Source of the DNA: Candidatus Binatia bacterium
GTDB taxonomy: Bacteria; Desulfobacterota; Binatia; UBA9968
Direction of reading: 5' to 3'
NCBI GenBank assembly: GCA_025924215.1
Contig: JAICEJ010000007.1
Location: 1-33,241 of the forward strand
DNA: 33,241 nucleotides
Under the pieces are notes generated by a model. It saw only the letters and a list, made by a program, of their open reading frames with translations. It ran no database searches and was not told the origin of the DNA. Each line of letters starts with the position of its first letter. Position 1 is the stretch's first letter. Made by a program: the position numbers and the translations under genes. Shown here one piece after another: positions 1 through 7,241 of the stretch.

Positions 1-1
1 G

Positions 2-184
2 ATCGCCAGGCGCTATCCGGCCAATTACCAGATGAGCGGCGGTGACGAAATTGTCCAAAATGATTTACCTGGCCGACTGACCAGCCGGATAAGCTATAAC
101 AACCAGCTGAACCTGTACATGAACTGGGCTAAAATGATGGAGGCAAACAGCTGGAATGAAATCGCCGGCACAGAGCGCGTATAG
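2..184 (+). CDS. Aromatic-ring-hydroxylating dioxygenase large (alpha) subunit, C-terminal fragment
   Basis: Only the last 60 codons lie in the window; the reading frame is open from base 2 and ends at TAG 182-184. The peptide ends with NNQLNLYMNWAKMMEA then SWNEI, the pattern found at the extreme C-terminus of Rieske non-heme iron dioxygenase alpha subunits (NQR-x-x-Y-x-x-W-x-x-x-M). The following gene is the matching beta subunit and overlaps it by 29 bases, which supports the call. The Rieske centre and mononuclear iron site would lie upstream, outside the window, so substrate specificity cannot be judged. Confidence 0.75.
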   Translation: MARRYPANYQMSGGDEIVQNDLPGRLTSRISYNNQLNLYMNWAKMMEANSWNEIAGTERV

Positions 185-695
185 AACAGACCACGACCTG
201 CGCCACTCGATCGAGGATTTTTTTTACTATGAGGCCGAGTTGCTGGACGATCGCCGGTTGCGTGACTGGCTCGATCTATTAACCGATGACGTGCACTACT
301 GGATGCCGGTCCGTTACAATCCTCTGGAACGATCGGCGGACTTAAACGACGAGCTATCGAAACCCGGCGAGGCTTATTACTTCAACGACACCAAGGAAAC
401 ACTGAAGGTGCGAGTCGAGCGGGTTTACGCGAAAAACGCCTGGGCCGAGATGCCGCCATCGCGAACTCGTCACCTCGTTTCCAACATTCGAGTCAAGAAG
501 GACAGCGGCTCAGAGATTGAAGTTCAATCGAATTTTTTATGCTACCGAACCCGTATGGAGAAGGACCAGGATCTCTTCGTCGGCACCCGGTATGACTTGC
601 TGCGCCGGGCCGACGACAACTTCAAGATTGCTCGACGAAAGATCATCCTGGATCAAGCCAATTTGGCAGCAAAAAACATCAGCATTTTTTTGTAA
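156..695 (+). CDS. Aromatic-ring-hydroxylating dioxygenase small (beta) subunit
   Basis: The 179-residue protein has the length and pattern of ring-hydroxylating dioxygenase beta subunits (SnoaL/NTF2-like cone fold). The N-terminal helix contains IEDFFYYEAELLDDRRLRDW, then LLTDDVHYWMP and a central TRHLVSNIRV strand; the C-terminal part has YDLLRR and KIARRKIILDQ. Beta subunits are structural partners in the alpha3beta3 oxygenase that cis-dihydroxylates aromatic acids or hydrocarbons; no catalytic residues are expected here. The start codon lies inside the end of the alpha subunit gene, a normal translational-coupling arrangement. No ferredoxin or reductase gene follows, so electron-transfer partners must be encoded elsewhere or upstream. 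Confidence 0.88.
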   Translation: MKSPAQSAYRTDHDLRHSIEDFFYYEAELLDDRRLRDWLDLLTDDVHYWMPVRYNPLERSADLNDELSKPGEAYYFNDTKETLKVRVERVYAKNAWAEMPPSRTRHLVSNIRVKKDSGSEIEVQSNFLCYRTRMEKDQDLFVGTRYDLLRRADDNFKIARRKIILDQANLAAKNISIFL

Positions 696-815
696 ATCCG
701 GAACTTCTCGGTCAACTCATTGGCGTTATCGGCGCGCGCTGCCTGCGTCGGCGGTAGGAATGTGATAGCAAGCCGCGAACTGTGATCTCAAGCAAATAGA
801 AAAGATCGCCAGTAA

Positions 816-844
816 GCGCGAGAAAAGAGCTCTTTTGCACGCGC
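816..844. promoter_or_regulatory. Nested palindrome (possible terminator or operator)
   Basis: A perfect 14-base palindrome AAAAGAGCTCTTTT (823-836) sits inside flanking inverted arms GCGCG (816-820) and CGCGC (840-844). It lies between the dioxygenase beta gene and the small zinc-finger gene at 887. With its TCTTTT tract it could terminate the dioxygenase transcript. Its symmetry equally suits a protein-binding operator for the downstream gene. The sequence alone does not decide. Confidence 0.4.
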
Positions 845-886
845 TCGCATGTTAGTTTCGAACTGCCTTTGCTATAGGAGCATAGT

Positions 887-1012
887 ATGGAACGCGAAAT
901 TGAACGGCCAGACGATTTATACAAGTGTGTGATCTGCGGCGCGAAGTTCGATTCGCGAGAAGAACTGGAGCAGCATGAGAGCAAGTGCGCGAATAAACAA
1001 CCAGCTTCCTAG
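887..1012 (+). CDS. Small C2HC/C2H2-type zinc-finger protein (41 aa)
   Basis: A short reading frame with ATG at 887 is preceded by AGGAG at 876-880, a well-placed ribosome-binding site. The 41-residue product contains KCVICGAKF and then EELEQHESKC, giving Cys14-x2-Cys17-x12-His30-x3-Cys34 with a hydrophobic Phe21 and Leu27 at classical finger positions. It is therefore a single zinc finger with Cys as the last ligand. The N-terminus is acidic (MEREIERPDD). Similar one-finger miniproteins occur in many environmental bacteria; their function is not established, with nucleic-acid or protein binding the likely roles. It appears monocistronic, with no close downstream partner on the same strand. 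Confidence 0.75.
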   Translation: MEREIERPDDLYKCVICGAKFDSREELEQHESKCANKQPAS

Positions 1013-1113
1013 GCTCTCTTGAGCTGTATTTCCCACTTCAGGACTGCTCGCCGCGCCGGGGACATTGAGAATCCAATCGGACCTAAACGTGAGCGCGAAA
1101 ACACTCGGTCTGA

Positions 1114-1992
1114 TCAGCGCTTTGATCGCACTTCGATTTGACCCTCACGGACGCGAACCTCCAGCACAGGTTGAGGATGCACCGCTGGTCCGTTAACGAC
1201 TTTGCCGCTCTCGAGTGAGAAACACGAGCCATGCCATGGACACTGGACTACCGTACCCTGCAGCTTGCCCTCGGACAGAGGGCCGCCACGGTGCGAACAC
1301 GTTTCCGCGATCGCGTAAATCCGCATCCCTCTACGCACAACCAGTACCGGCATGCCACCGGCATCAACGCGGCGCAGCTCGTTATCGGACAGCTCCGTTT
1401 CAGCAAGAACCGGGAAGAAATCCTCCGGCGGCGAAAAACCCGCCGTGTGGTCGACGCCGATCCTTTCGCCATAAACCAGATGCCCGCCTAGATATGCAGA
1501 TAGGTTAGAGATCATGAAACCGGCCATCGCGAATTGGCGTCCAGCTCGACGGGAATGAACTCGTCGAAGGCAAAGCGACGTCACATAGCAGGCAGTGGCG
1601 GCCATGTTCAGCAGGCCATGTGCAAGACCAATGCGCCGGGGCCGGTCGCGACCAACTTTCGACCAATCGGCCAAACCGGTGACAGCCGCCGCCGTTGCCC
1701 CGACGAGACCGAACGTGATGGCGGCATCCGCTTTTCGGGCCATAGCCGTACTCCCGCTTGCTTGTTCCAACAGGTCGAACACAGCGGCGGCTGTCCAGGA
1801 GCCAATAGGCACATCGGTAAGCACCGCGTGCAGCGGATGTCCAAGCCAGGTTCCATGCAGGATGTTGGCATATGTTGGACCGATGGAACCGTTATCATCG
1901 AGCGCAGCTGCAATCGTTGGTTGTAGTTGATCTGCAATAGGCTCCAACCACCGCTGCTTCTCGATCAATCTGACAGGCAGGCTAGTCGACAT
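1114..1992 (-). CDS. DUF2231-Rieske [2Fe-2S] fusion membrane protein
   Basis: The start is the ATG at 1992: an AGGAGG Shine-Dalgarno lies 5 bases ahead of it, so an upstream in-frame ATG at 2013 would place that site inside the coding region. The 292-residue product has two parts. Residues about 45-185 form the four-helix DUF2231 membrane domain (HPLHAVLTDVPIGSW, GLADW, AHGLLN, YLGGHLVYG). Residues about 190-290 form a Rieske domain with TCSHRGGPL and CPWHGSCF, giving the ligands Cys232, His234, Cys251 and His254 for a [2Fe-2S] cluster. Such fusions are probably membrane-tethered electron carriers, but no partner is known. The nearby dioxygenase makes an electron-transfer role tempting, yet this gene is on the opposite strand and not in its operon. 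Confidence 0.88.
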   Translation of the reverse strand: MSTSLPVRLIEKQRWLEPIADQLQPTIAAALDDNGSIGPTYANILHGTWLGHPLHAVLTDVPIGSWTAAAVFDLLEQASGSTAMARKADAAITFGLVGATAAAVTGLADWSKVGRDRPRRIGLAHGLLNMAATACYVTSLCLRRVHSRRAGRQFAMAGFMISNLSAYLGGHLVYGERIGVDHTAGFSPPEDFFPVLAETELSDNELRRVDAGGMPVLVVRRGMRIYAIAETCSHRGGPLSEGKLQGTVVQCPWHGSCFSLESGKVVNGPAVHPQPVLEVRVREGQIEVRSKR

Positions 1993-2499
1993 AGTCTCCT
2001 CCTGGTGATTCACGATTGTTTCATCTCGAGAACAGCAAAGCTCGTACCACTAGACAGAGTCGGCGTGCGGCTAATAGTTAATAGCAGTGATGAACGGGCC
2101 GAGTTCCATTCCGGCAGGTAATCATTTATAAGAATGCTTCTTAGCCGCAGCAAAAGACTACGACTTCAGATGAAAAGACCGGTTGCTCGAAAGACCCGCG
2201 AAAATTGCACCGAGGTTCGCGGTTTTTAGGCGCGGGATGGATCTGGTTGGAATGTAACGTCGATACCTTGTTCACATTCGCGAATCCAAGCTCCCTGCTT
2301 GTTCTGATTTCAACACAAAACAGACGGCTCAAAGTATCCGCGCATATTTGATACCACGAATTAAAAGCGCTTGGTGGTAAACTTCCGGATTAGAAAACTC
2401 CGGGCCAAAAGCCTGAGGAGTTCCCTGGCTCAAGCGCCGTACAGCGTGCCGGGTAGGTTCTTCATCGCAGGATCTGCATGTCTCCCGCTTTCTGCGCGG
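1993..2499. other. Intergenic region, about 0.5 kb
   Basis: This lies upstream of the DUF2231-Rieske gene and downstream of the FAH-family gene, both on the minus strand. No convincing gene is visible. A 63-codon minus-strand frame at 2141-2332 has no recognisable motif or ribosome-binding site. The one structural element is the hairpin at 2196-2227, listed separately. The promoter of the Rieske gene should lie near 2000-2100 but I could not pick out clear -35/-10 boxes. Confidence 0.5.
2196..2227 (+). terminator. Possible rho-independent terminator (orphan)
   Basis: CCGCGAA (2196-2202) pairs with TTCGCGG (2216-2222) across a 13-base loop and is followed directly by TTTTT. This has the form of an intrinsic terminator for the plus strand, although the loop is long and the stem short. 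No plus-strand gene lies close upstream, so it may end an unannotated transcript or be fortuitous. Confidence 0.35.
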
Positions 2500-3513
2500 C
2501 TATTCCGATTCACTACTCACGATCTGGTTCGATAATGCGCCTATCCGCGGCGAGGAGACCTCGACGACGTCACCGATCTTAAGAAACAGATCGAGCGGTC
2601 GTTTGCCTTCGGATCGCCGCGATTGGTCGGCGGCGGTGCCGGCGGAAGTACCGCCGGCGATGACATCACCCGGCACAAAGGTGAAGTCTTGGGAAAGAAA
2701 TTCCAACACCTCGCCAAAGGACCAGATCATTTCTCTGGTATTGTAACTCTGACGCACGACCCCATTGATCCGTGTCTCGACATCGACGTTCTGAGGGTTC
2801 AATTCACCGACGACGATGCAAGGTCCCATCGATGCCGCGCCATCGAAGTTTTTCTGTAAATTGTAGCTGACTGCCCGGTCTGTTCCGCCGCCGTCGCGGA
2901 TACTCCAGTCGTGAAACAACGTAACGCCCCATATGTAGTGACCTACCTGATCGGCAGATATATTCTTGCCGCGTTTGCCGATCACAATCGCCGCCTCGCC
3001 TTCGTAATCGAAGTAAGTGACGCGCTTGGGAAAAGGAATGCGATCTTCCGGTCCAGCAATCTCTGCCAGCACTTTCCAAAAACCCCATTGCCCTGCTTTT
3101 TTTGCTTCACGAGCAACTTCTTCTAGCGTAACGTCGGTCTTGCCGAGCCGGTTGGCCCACATTCCCAGAAGATGAGCGGCGTAGTTGCCGCCGACGCAAG
3201 CGATGCGACGCTCCGGCCATGGAGCATGAAGCTTCAGCCGTGAGCGGCTGTGAACCACGTCCGATAGCTCACCACCATCCTCGCAGCCGATGCCGCCAAA
3301 GTGGTCGATCATGTGTTGGGCATTTTCCAGAGCAATCGGACCGTTCTCGATGAATGATTTCAGATCCGGCGGCAGCCGCTCGGCAGCATGTTCATTCGGG
3401 TTGCGATCGCCGCGTTCCTCGAGATACCTAGCAAATCCACGATTGAGATCGATCACACAATCGCCGGCCAACGCGCCCAAGCGACGTTCCGGTCCAAAGA
3501 TAACGATTTTCAT
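2500..3513 (-). CDS. Fumarylacetoacetate hydrolase (FAH) family protein
   Basis: This 337-residue protein belongs to the FAH superfamily, which hydrolyses C-C bonds or isomerises/decarboxylates oxo-acids in aromatic catabolism. The catalytic-fold landmarks are CVGGNYAAH (about 106-114), FDYEGEAAIVIGKRG with metal ligands Glu171 and Glu173, FHDWSIRD with Asp202, the conserved Lys221 in NLQKNFDG, and GDVIAGGTSAG (about 282-292). The N-terminal 90 residues form the usual small domain. The ATG is preceded by GGAGGA at 7 bases. An insertion-like segment (about 118-155) between the GGNY motif and the metal site is longer than in many bacterial homologues. The substrate is not predictable. It would fit downstream of the aromatic dioxygenase in a ring-cleavage route, but is encoded on the other strand. 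Confidence 0.87.
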   Translation of the reverse strand: MKIVIFGPERRLGALAGDCVIDLNRGFARYLEERGDRNPNEHAAERLPPDLKSFIENGPIALENAQHMIDHFGGIGCEDGGELSDVVHSRSRLKLHAPWPERRIACVGGNYAAHLLGMWANRLGKTDVTLEEVAREAKKAGQWGFWKVLAEIAGPEDRIPFPKRVTYFDYEGEAAIVIGKRGKNISADQVGHYIWGVTLFHDWSIRDGGGTDRAVSYNLQKNFDGAASMGPCIVVGELNPQNVDVETRINGVVRQSYNTREMIWSFGEVLEFLSQDFTFVPGDVIAGGTSAGTAADQSRRSEGKRPLDLFLKIGDVVEVSSPRIGALSNQIVSSESE

Positions 3514-3711
3514 TTCACTCTCCTCCGACTCTAATCAGCCTGATGTATTCCGACAGCTTCGCATCTCACGACATTTTGTTCGAACACTTTGTTAAATCGC
3601 TTCTCTGATACATGCACCACGTCGAATTTTTTGGGCCGATCCTCTTGAAACCTAAGCTTGAATTGCTAGTCTCGCCTGAATTACCTTCTCGCCTTGCGCG
3701 ACACCAAATCC

Positions 3712-5301
3712 ATGAGACGACGTGATTTTCTTAAATCTGCCTTGATCCTGGCAGGAGCACCCCTATCCATCCCTGCTGCGCGCCCCTCACATGGAAGCGC
3801 GCTGCCGGCCCGAGCACAGCAGTTCAATTATGACTGGCTTAAAAACCACGCGCGGCAAATAGCCTGCAGTGATTACAAAGCACCCGACCAGGTGCTGCCA
3901 AATCCGCTGACTCAACTTGACTACGATGCCTATCAGGCGATTCGGTTCGGCGCTCATAGAGCCTTATGGCTGAAAGAGAATCTCGCATTTCGGGTAGAGT
4001 TCTTTCATCGTGGCCCGATGTTTAAAGAGCCGGTGCGCATGCATGAAATTGTCGATGACCAGGCAAGCGCGATACTTTACGATCCGGCGATGTTTGATTT
4101 GCGCAGGGCTCGAATAGACGCCGCCGCCTTGCCGCGAGATCTCGGCTTTGCCGGTTTCCGATTGCATTTTCATACCGACTGGCGCGCCGATGTCGCAGCT
4201 TTTCTCGGCGCTAGCTACTTCCGCGCAGTCGGCAGCGACTATCGCCAGTACGGGATTTCTGCCCGCGGGCTGGCCATCGACACAGCGCTCGATAAGGGCG
4301 AAGAGTTTCCGCGCTTCACCGATTTTTGGCTCCAACGGCCGGTAAACAATTCTAAGCGATTAACCGTTTACGCGCTCATGGATTCTCACAGCGTGACCGG
4401 CGCCTATCGCTTTGAGATTAGCCCCGGGCCAACCTTGATCATGGATGTCGATGCCGCCATTTATCCGCGCAAAGCTATCGAGAGGATCGGTATCGCGCCG
4501 TTAACCAGCATGTACCAACATGGCGAGAACGATCGACGCATGGCCACCGACTGGCGTCCGGAAATACACGACTCAGACGGATTATCACTGCTTACCGGCA
4601 ATGGCGAATGGATCTGGCGGCCATTGATGAACCCTGCGGGAATTCGGGTCAACTCTTATTTTGACACTAACCCGCGCGGCTTCGGCCTGTTGCAGCGCGA
4701 TCGCAATTTCGATCACTACCAGGATGATTCAGTATTCTATGAGCGTCGCCCGAGTCTCTGGGTCGAACCGAAAAACGCTTCCGGTAGCGGTTGGGGCGCA
4801 GGCGCAGTGCAGTTGGCCGAGCTACCAGCGCAGGATGAAACCTTCGACAACATCGTCGCTTACTGGAACCCCGCCACTCGACCTCAACCCGGAGAGGAGC
4901 TGCTGTTCAGCTACCGGCTCTACTGGGGTTCGACAATGCCGTTTGCGCCTGCGCTCGCGCAAGTTGTCGCCACTCGAACAGGCATCGGCGGGGTCGTCGG
5001 TCAACCGCGAAAATATTTCTCCTATCGCTTCGCTGTGGATTTCACCGGAGGCAAGCTCGCGGCGCTTTCCAAAGGAGCGCAAGTGGAGCCGGTGATCAGC
5101 GCTTCGCGTGGCGAAATTGAGATTGCATCAGCGCGGCCTCAGGCCGAGATCAACGGTTACCGCGCCATGTTCGACTTGAAACCCAATGACGATAGCACCG
5201 AGCCCATCGATATCCGGTTGTACCTGCGCCAGGGCGGGCAGCCGTTGACCGAGACCTGGCTGTATCAGTGGACACCGCCGCCGCTCGCTGAGCGGAAGTA
5301 A
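3712..5301 (+). CDS. opgD: Glucan biosynthesis protein D (OpgD/MdoD family), Tat-exported
   Basis: The protein begins MRRRDFLKSALILAGAPLS, a textbook twin-arginine signal, and then follows the OpgG/OpgD periplasmic glucan protein pattern: FNYDWLKNHARQIA, YDAYQAIRFG, FHRGPMFKEPVRMHEI, GFAGFRLH, FLGASYFRAVG, YGISARGLAIDTA, EEFPRFTDFWLQRP, APLTSMY and RPEIHDSDGLSL. OpgD acts in the periplasm on osmoregulated beta-1,2-linked glucans; E. coli OpgD is now described as a GH186 endo-beta-1,2-glucanase that sets chain length. The ATG at 3712 is chosen because it puts the RR motif at the N-terminus; an in-frame TTG at 3694 would add six residues, and neither start has a strong Shine-Dalgarno. The usual partner opgH is absent nearby, while opgC lies about 22 kb downstream. 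Confidence 0.87.
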   Translation: MRRRDFLKSALILAGAPLSIPAARPSHGSALPARAQQFNYDWLKNHARQIACSDYKAPDQVLPNPLTQLDYDAYQAIRFGAHRALWLKENLAFRVEFFHRGPMFKEPVRMHEIVDDQASAILYDPAMFDLRRARIDAAALPRDLGFAGFRLHFHTDWRADVAAFLGASYFRAVGSDYRQYGISARGLAIDTALDKGEEFPRFTDFWLQRPVNNSKRLTVYALMDSHSVTGAYRFEISPGPTLIMDVDAAIYPRKAIERIGIAPLTSMYQHGENDRRMATDWRPEIHDSDGLSLLTGNGEWIWRPLMNPAGIRVNSYFDTNPRGFGLLQRDRNFDHYQDDSVFYERRPSLWVEPKNASGSGWGAGAVQLAELPAQDETFDNIVAYWNPATRPQPGEELLFSYRLYWGSTMPFAPALAQVVATRTGIGGVVGQPRKYFSYRFAVDFTGGKLAALSKGAQVEPVISASRGEIEIASARPQAEINGYRAMFDLKPNDDSTEPIDIRLYLRQGGQPLTETWLYQWTPPPLAERK

Positions 5302-5339
5302 CGGTTCCGCCGGCTGCTGAAAGTTTCCACCGGCCGAAT

Positions 5340-5543
5340 CTATTTCTTTTTCGCTTTCCGGGTCGATGATTTTTTTCGCGGCACCTTGCCGCCGGCTCGG
5401 CGCGCCTCGGAAAGGCCGATTGCGATAGCCTGCTTGCGGCTAGTCACTTTTTTTCCGGACCGTCCACTCTTTAGTTTTCCTCTCTTGCGCTCGTGCATCG
5501 CCTTCTTCACTTTTTCTTTTGCCTTCGGACCGTACTTCGCCAT
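5340..5543 (-). CDS. DUF6496-type small basic protein
   Basis: The ATG at 5543 (MAKYGPKAKEKV) is preceded by AGGAGG 7 bases upstream, which decides it over an ATG six codons earlier. The 67-residue product is very lysine/arginine rich and carries the signature AMHERKRGKLKSG followed by KKVTSRKQAIAIGLSEARRA and a basic Pro-Arg-Lys tail. This matches the DUF6496 family, small proteins common in soil bacteria with no established function. The composition suggests nucleic-acid association, which is inference. It is convergent with opgD, 38 bases apart. Confidence 0.8.
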   Translation of the reverse strand: MAKYGPKAKEKVKKAMHERKRGKLKSGRSGKKVTSRKQAIAIGLSEARRAGGKVPRKKSSTRKAKKK

Positions 5544-5856
5544 GTTTGCTCCTCCTGACAATTAAACTATGTCACTTTGCGGGGCGTGGACCATACCATT
5601 AGTTCTCGATTATTAGGCACAGAAAGAATTTCAGCTTCGGATCTCACTTTCAGCTTATTAGGTTTTGCTTTGCTGACAAGTAGGCCGAGCAAGGTTATGA
5701 GGTTTAGACAATTGTATTTGCGATAGGCGTGACTTGCGTCAAGTCGAGCATCGATCCCTTCCAACCGGTTATCGCATGAGCTAATCGTAGAGAATTCGCG
5801 CACACTGGTTCTCAGTTGAGTTGTTTGTGTCCTGAAACATTACCTAAAAACAAACT
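5544..5856. other. Divergent intergenic region between DUF6496 gene and MFS gene
   Basis: The 313 bases are relatively A+T-rich and should carry promoters for both flanking genes. A 78-codon minus-strand frame (5567-5803) has no recognised motif and no Shine-Dalgarno, so I do not call it. I see no convincing repeat or RNA structure. Confidence 0.45.
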
Positions 5857-7080
5857 ATGAATGCAGCCCGACATATGCTCGCCTCAGTGCGCTCGCTCGG
5901 CGCCGAGCGCATACGGCTCCTCGGTATTCTTACCGGCGGCCATTTTGTCATCCATTGGTTTCAACAGTTTTTTCCAGTCATCTTGCCCTCGATCAAATCA
6001 GGTCTCGGATTGACTAATGTGGAAGTCGGCGCGTTAACCTCGGCGCAGCAGATGATCATGGGGCTGGGCCAACTTCCCGTAGGCTTGCTCGCCGACTCGA
6101 TGGTACGCCATCGCGCCAAGATGCTGGCCTTGTCGTTGGTCGCGATGGCCGCTGCCTATTTTCTCCTGGGTTCGCCGGTCTTCGCTTGGGCGCTGCTTGG
6201 CTCGGGGTTGATCGGTTTAGGCACGGCGCTGTGGCATCCGACTGCAGCTGCATCGTTGTCGAATCGTTTTCCAGAACATCGCGCCACCGCGCTTTCGATT
6301 CATGGCACAGGAGCAACCATCAGCGATACGATCACCCCCCTGTTTGTCGGCGCTTTGCTGGCGAGTTTCTCGTGGCAAACCGTCGCGCGTCTGCAATTGT
6401 TACCAGGCCTTTTGTTCGCTCTGGTGGTCTGGCGCGCTCTCGCCGGAGTTTTCGTCGATGGCGATTCCGGTGCACTCCACAGATCAACTCAAATCCGCGA
6501 GGTAGTGGCCGTCATCGGCAACCCAGCTTTCCTCGGAGTTTCGGCAGCCACGGGCTTGCTCTCGATGGGACGTTTGGTGATTCTCACCTTTCTGCCAATC
6601 TATTTACAGGAACACCTGCACTATTCAGCCTTCGCGCTGGGAGTTTTCGTCGCTTTGATGCATGCTCTCGGCACAATTTCCCAGCCCGCCTTGGGTTTGC
6701 TCTCCGATCGCTTTGGCCGCAAAACCGTACTCGTCCCTTCATGCCTTTTGTTGGGCTTGTTCTTTGCGCTGCTGGCGATCGTACCCGCCGGCATTCCTCT
6801 GGCATTGGTGATCATCGCCATCGGCCTGTTTTTTTATACGCTTTTCAACATCATGAACGCCGCGGTAATGGATGTCGCAGGCGCCGCCGTTCAGGCATCG
6901 ACCTATGGGCTCATGACCCTCATCACCCAGCTTGTTGTGATTCCGACACCGATGGTTACCGGATTTTTGATCGGCGAACTTGGCATCAAGTTCTCGTTTG
7001 TTCTAGCGGGAGTTTTTCTCATCATCGCCGGCCTAGTACTGGCGCCACTGAAACTCTACCGGGGATCTCGCGGCCGATGA
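5857..7080 (+). CDS. MFS transporter
   Basis: A 407-residue polytopic protein with about twelve hydrophobic segments. The major-facilitator signature between helices 2 and 3 is LLADSMVRHRAK, and the duplicated copy in the second half is GLLSDRFGRKTVLV. The stretch GLGTALWHPTAAASLSNRF with HGTGATI resembles the fosmidomycin-resistance (Fsr)-like MFS branch, which includes drug and small-molecule exporters. The ATG at 5857 has only a weak upstream purine stretch. It is followed by a second MFS gene on the same strand, but the two proteins belong to different branches, so this is not a tandem duplication. The substrate cannot be inferred. Confidence 0.88.
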   Translation: MNAARHMLASVRSLGAERIRLLGILTGGHFVIHWFQQFFPVILPSIKSGLGLTNVEVGALTSAQQMIMGLGQLPVGLLADSMVRHRAKMLALSLVAMAAAYFLLGSPVFAWALLGSGLIGLGTALWHPTAAASLSNRFPEHRATALSIHGTGATISDTITPLFVGALLASFSWQTVARLQLLPGLLFALVVWRALAGVFVDGDSGALHRSTQIREVVAVIGNPAFLGVSAATGLLSMGRLVILTFLPIYLQEHLHYSAFALGVFVALMHALGTISQPALGLLSDRFGRKTVLVPSCLLLGLFFALLAIVPAGIPLALVIIAIGLFFYTLFNIMNAAVMDVAGAAVQASTYGLMTLITQLVVIPTPMVTGFLIGELGIKFSFVLAGVFLIIAGLVLAPLKLYRGSRGR

Positions 7081-7241
7081 CCGCGGCAGATGGGAAAGGT
7101 TTGCCAACTTAGCCATCGAAAACTGGATATCAGCTCGGCTGATTCAATCGGCAGCTAAAATTTCCAATGGCTATTCGTCGCCGCGTGTTTGAGCTTCCCT
7201 CTACCGTCTGGCATAAGAACAACACGCCTTCTGTTGCTGCC

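Noticed and set aside
2141-2332. 63-codon minus-strand frame
   Set aside because: No motif, no ribosome-binding site and no recognisable family; likely chance.
5292-5310. GCGGAA / TTCCGC hairpin at the end of opgD
   Set aside because: Six-base stem overlapping the stop codon with no following T-tract; not a credible terminator.
5567-5803. 78-codon minus-strand frame upstream of the DUF6496 gene
   Set aside because: No ribosome site and no recognisable fold. A PIN-like or other origin could not be supported.
6186-7112. 308-codon frame overlapping the first MFS gene in another frame
   Set aside because: Its translation is low in hydrophobicity and rich in Arg, His and Ser, typical of an alternate frame; the overlapping frame encodes a clear MFS transporter.
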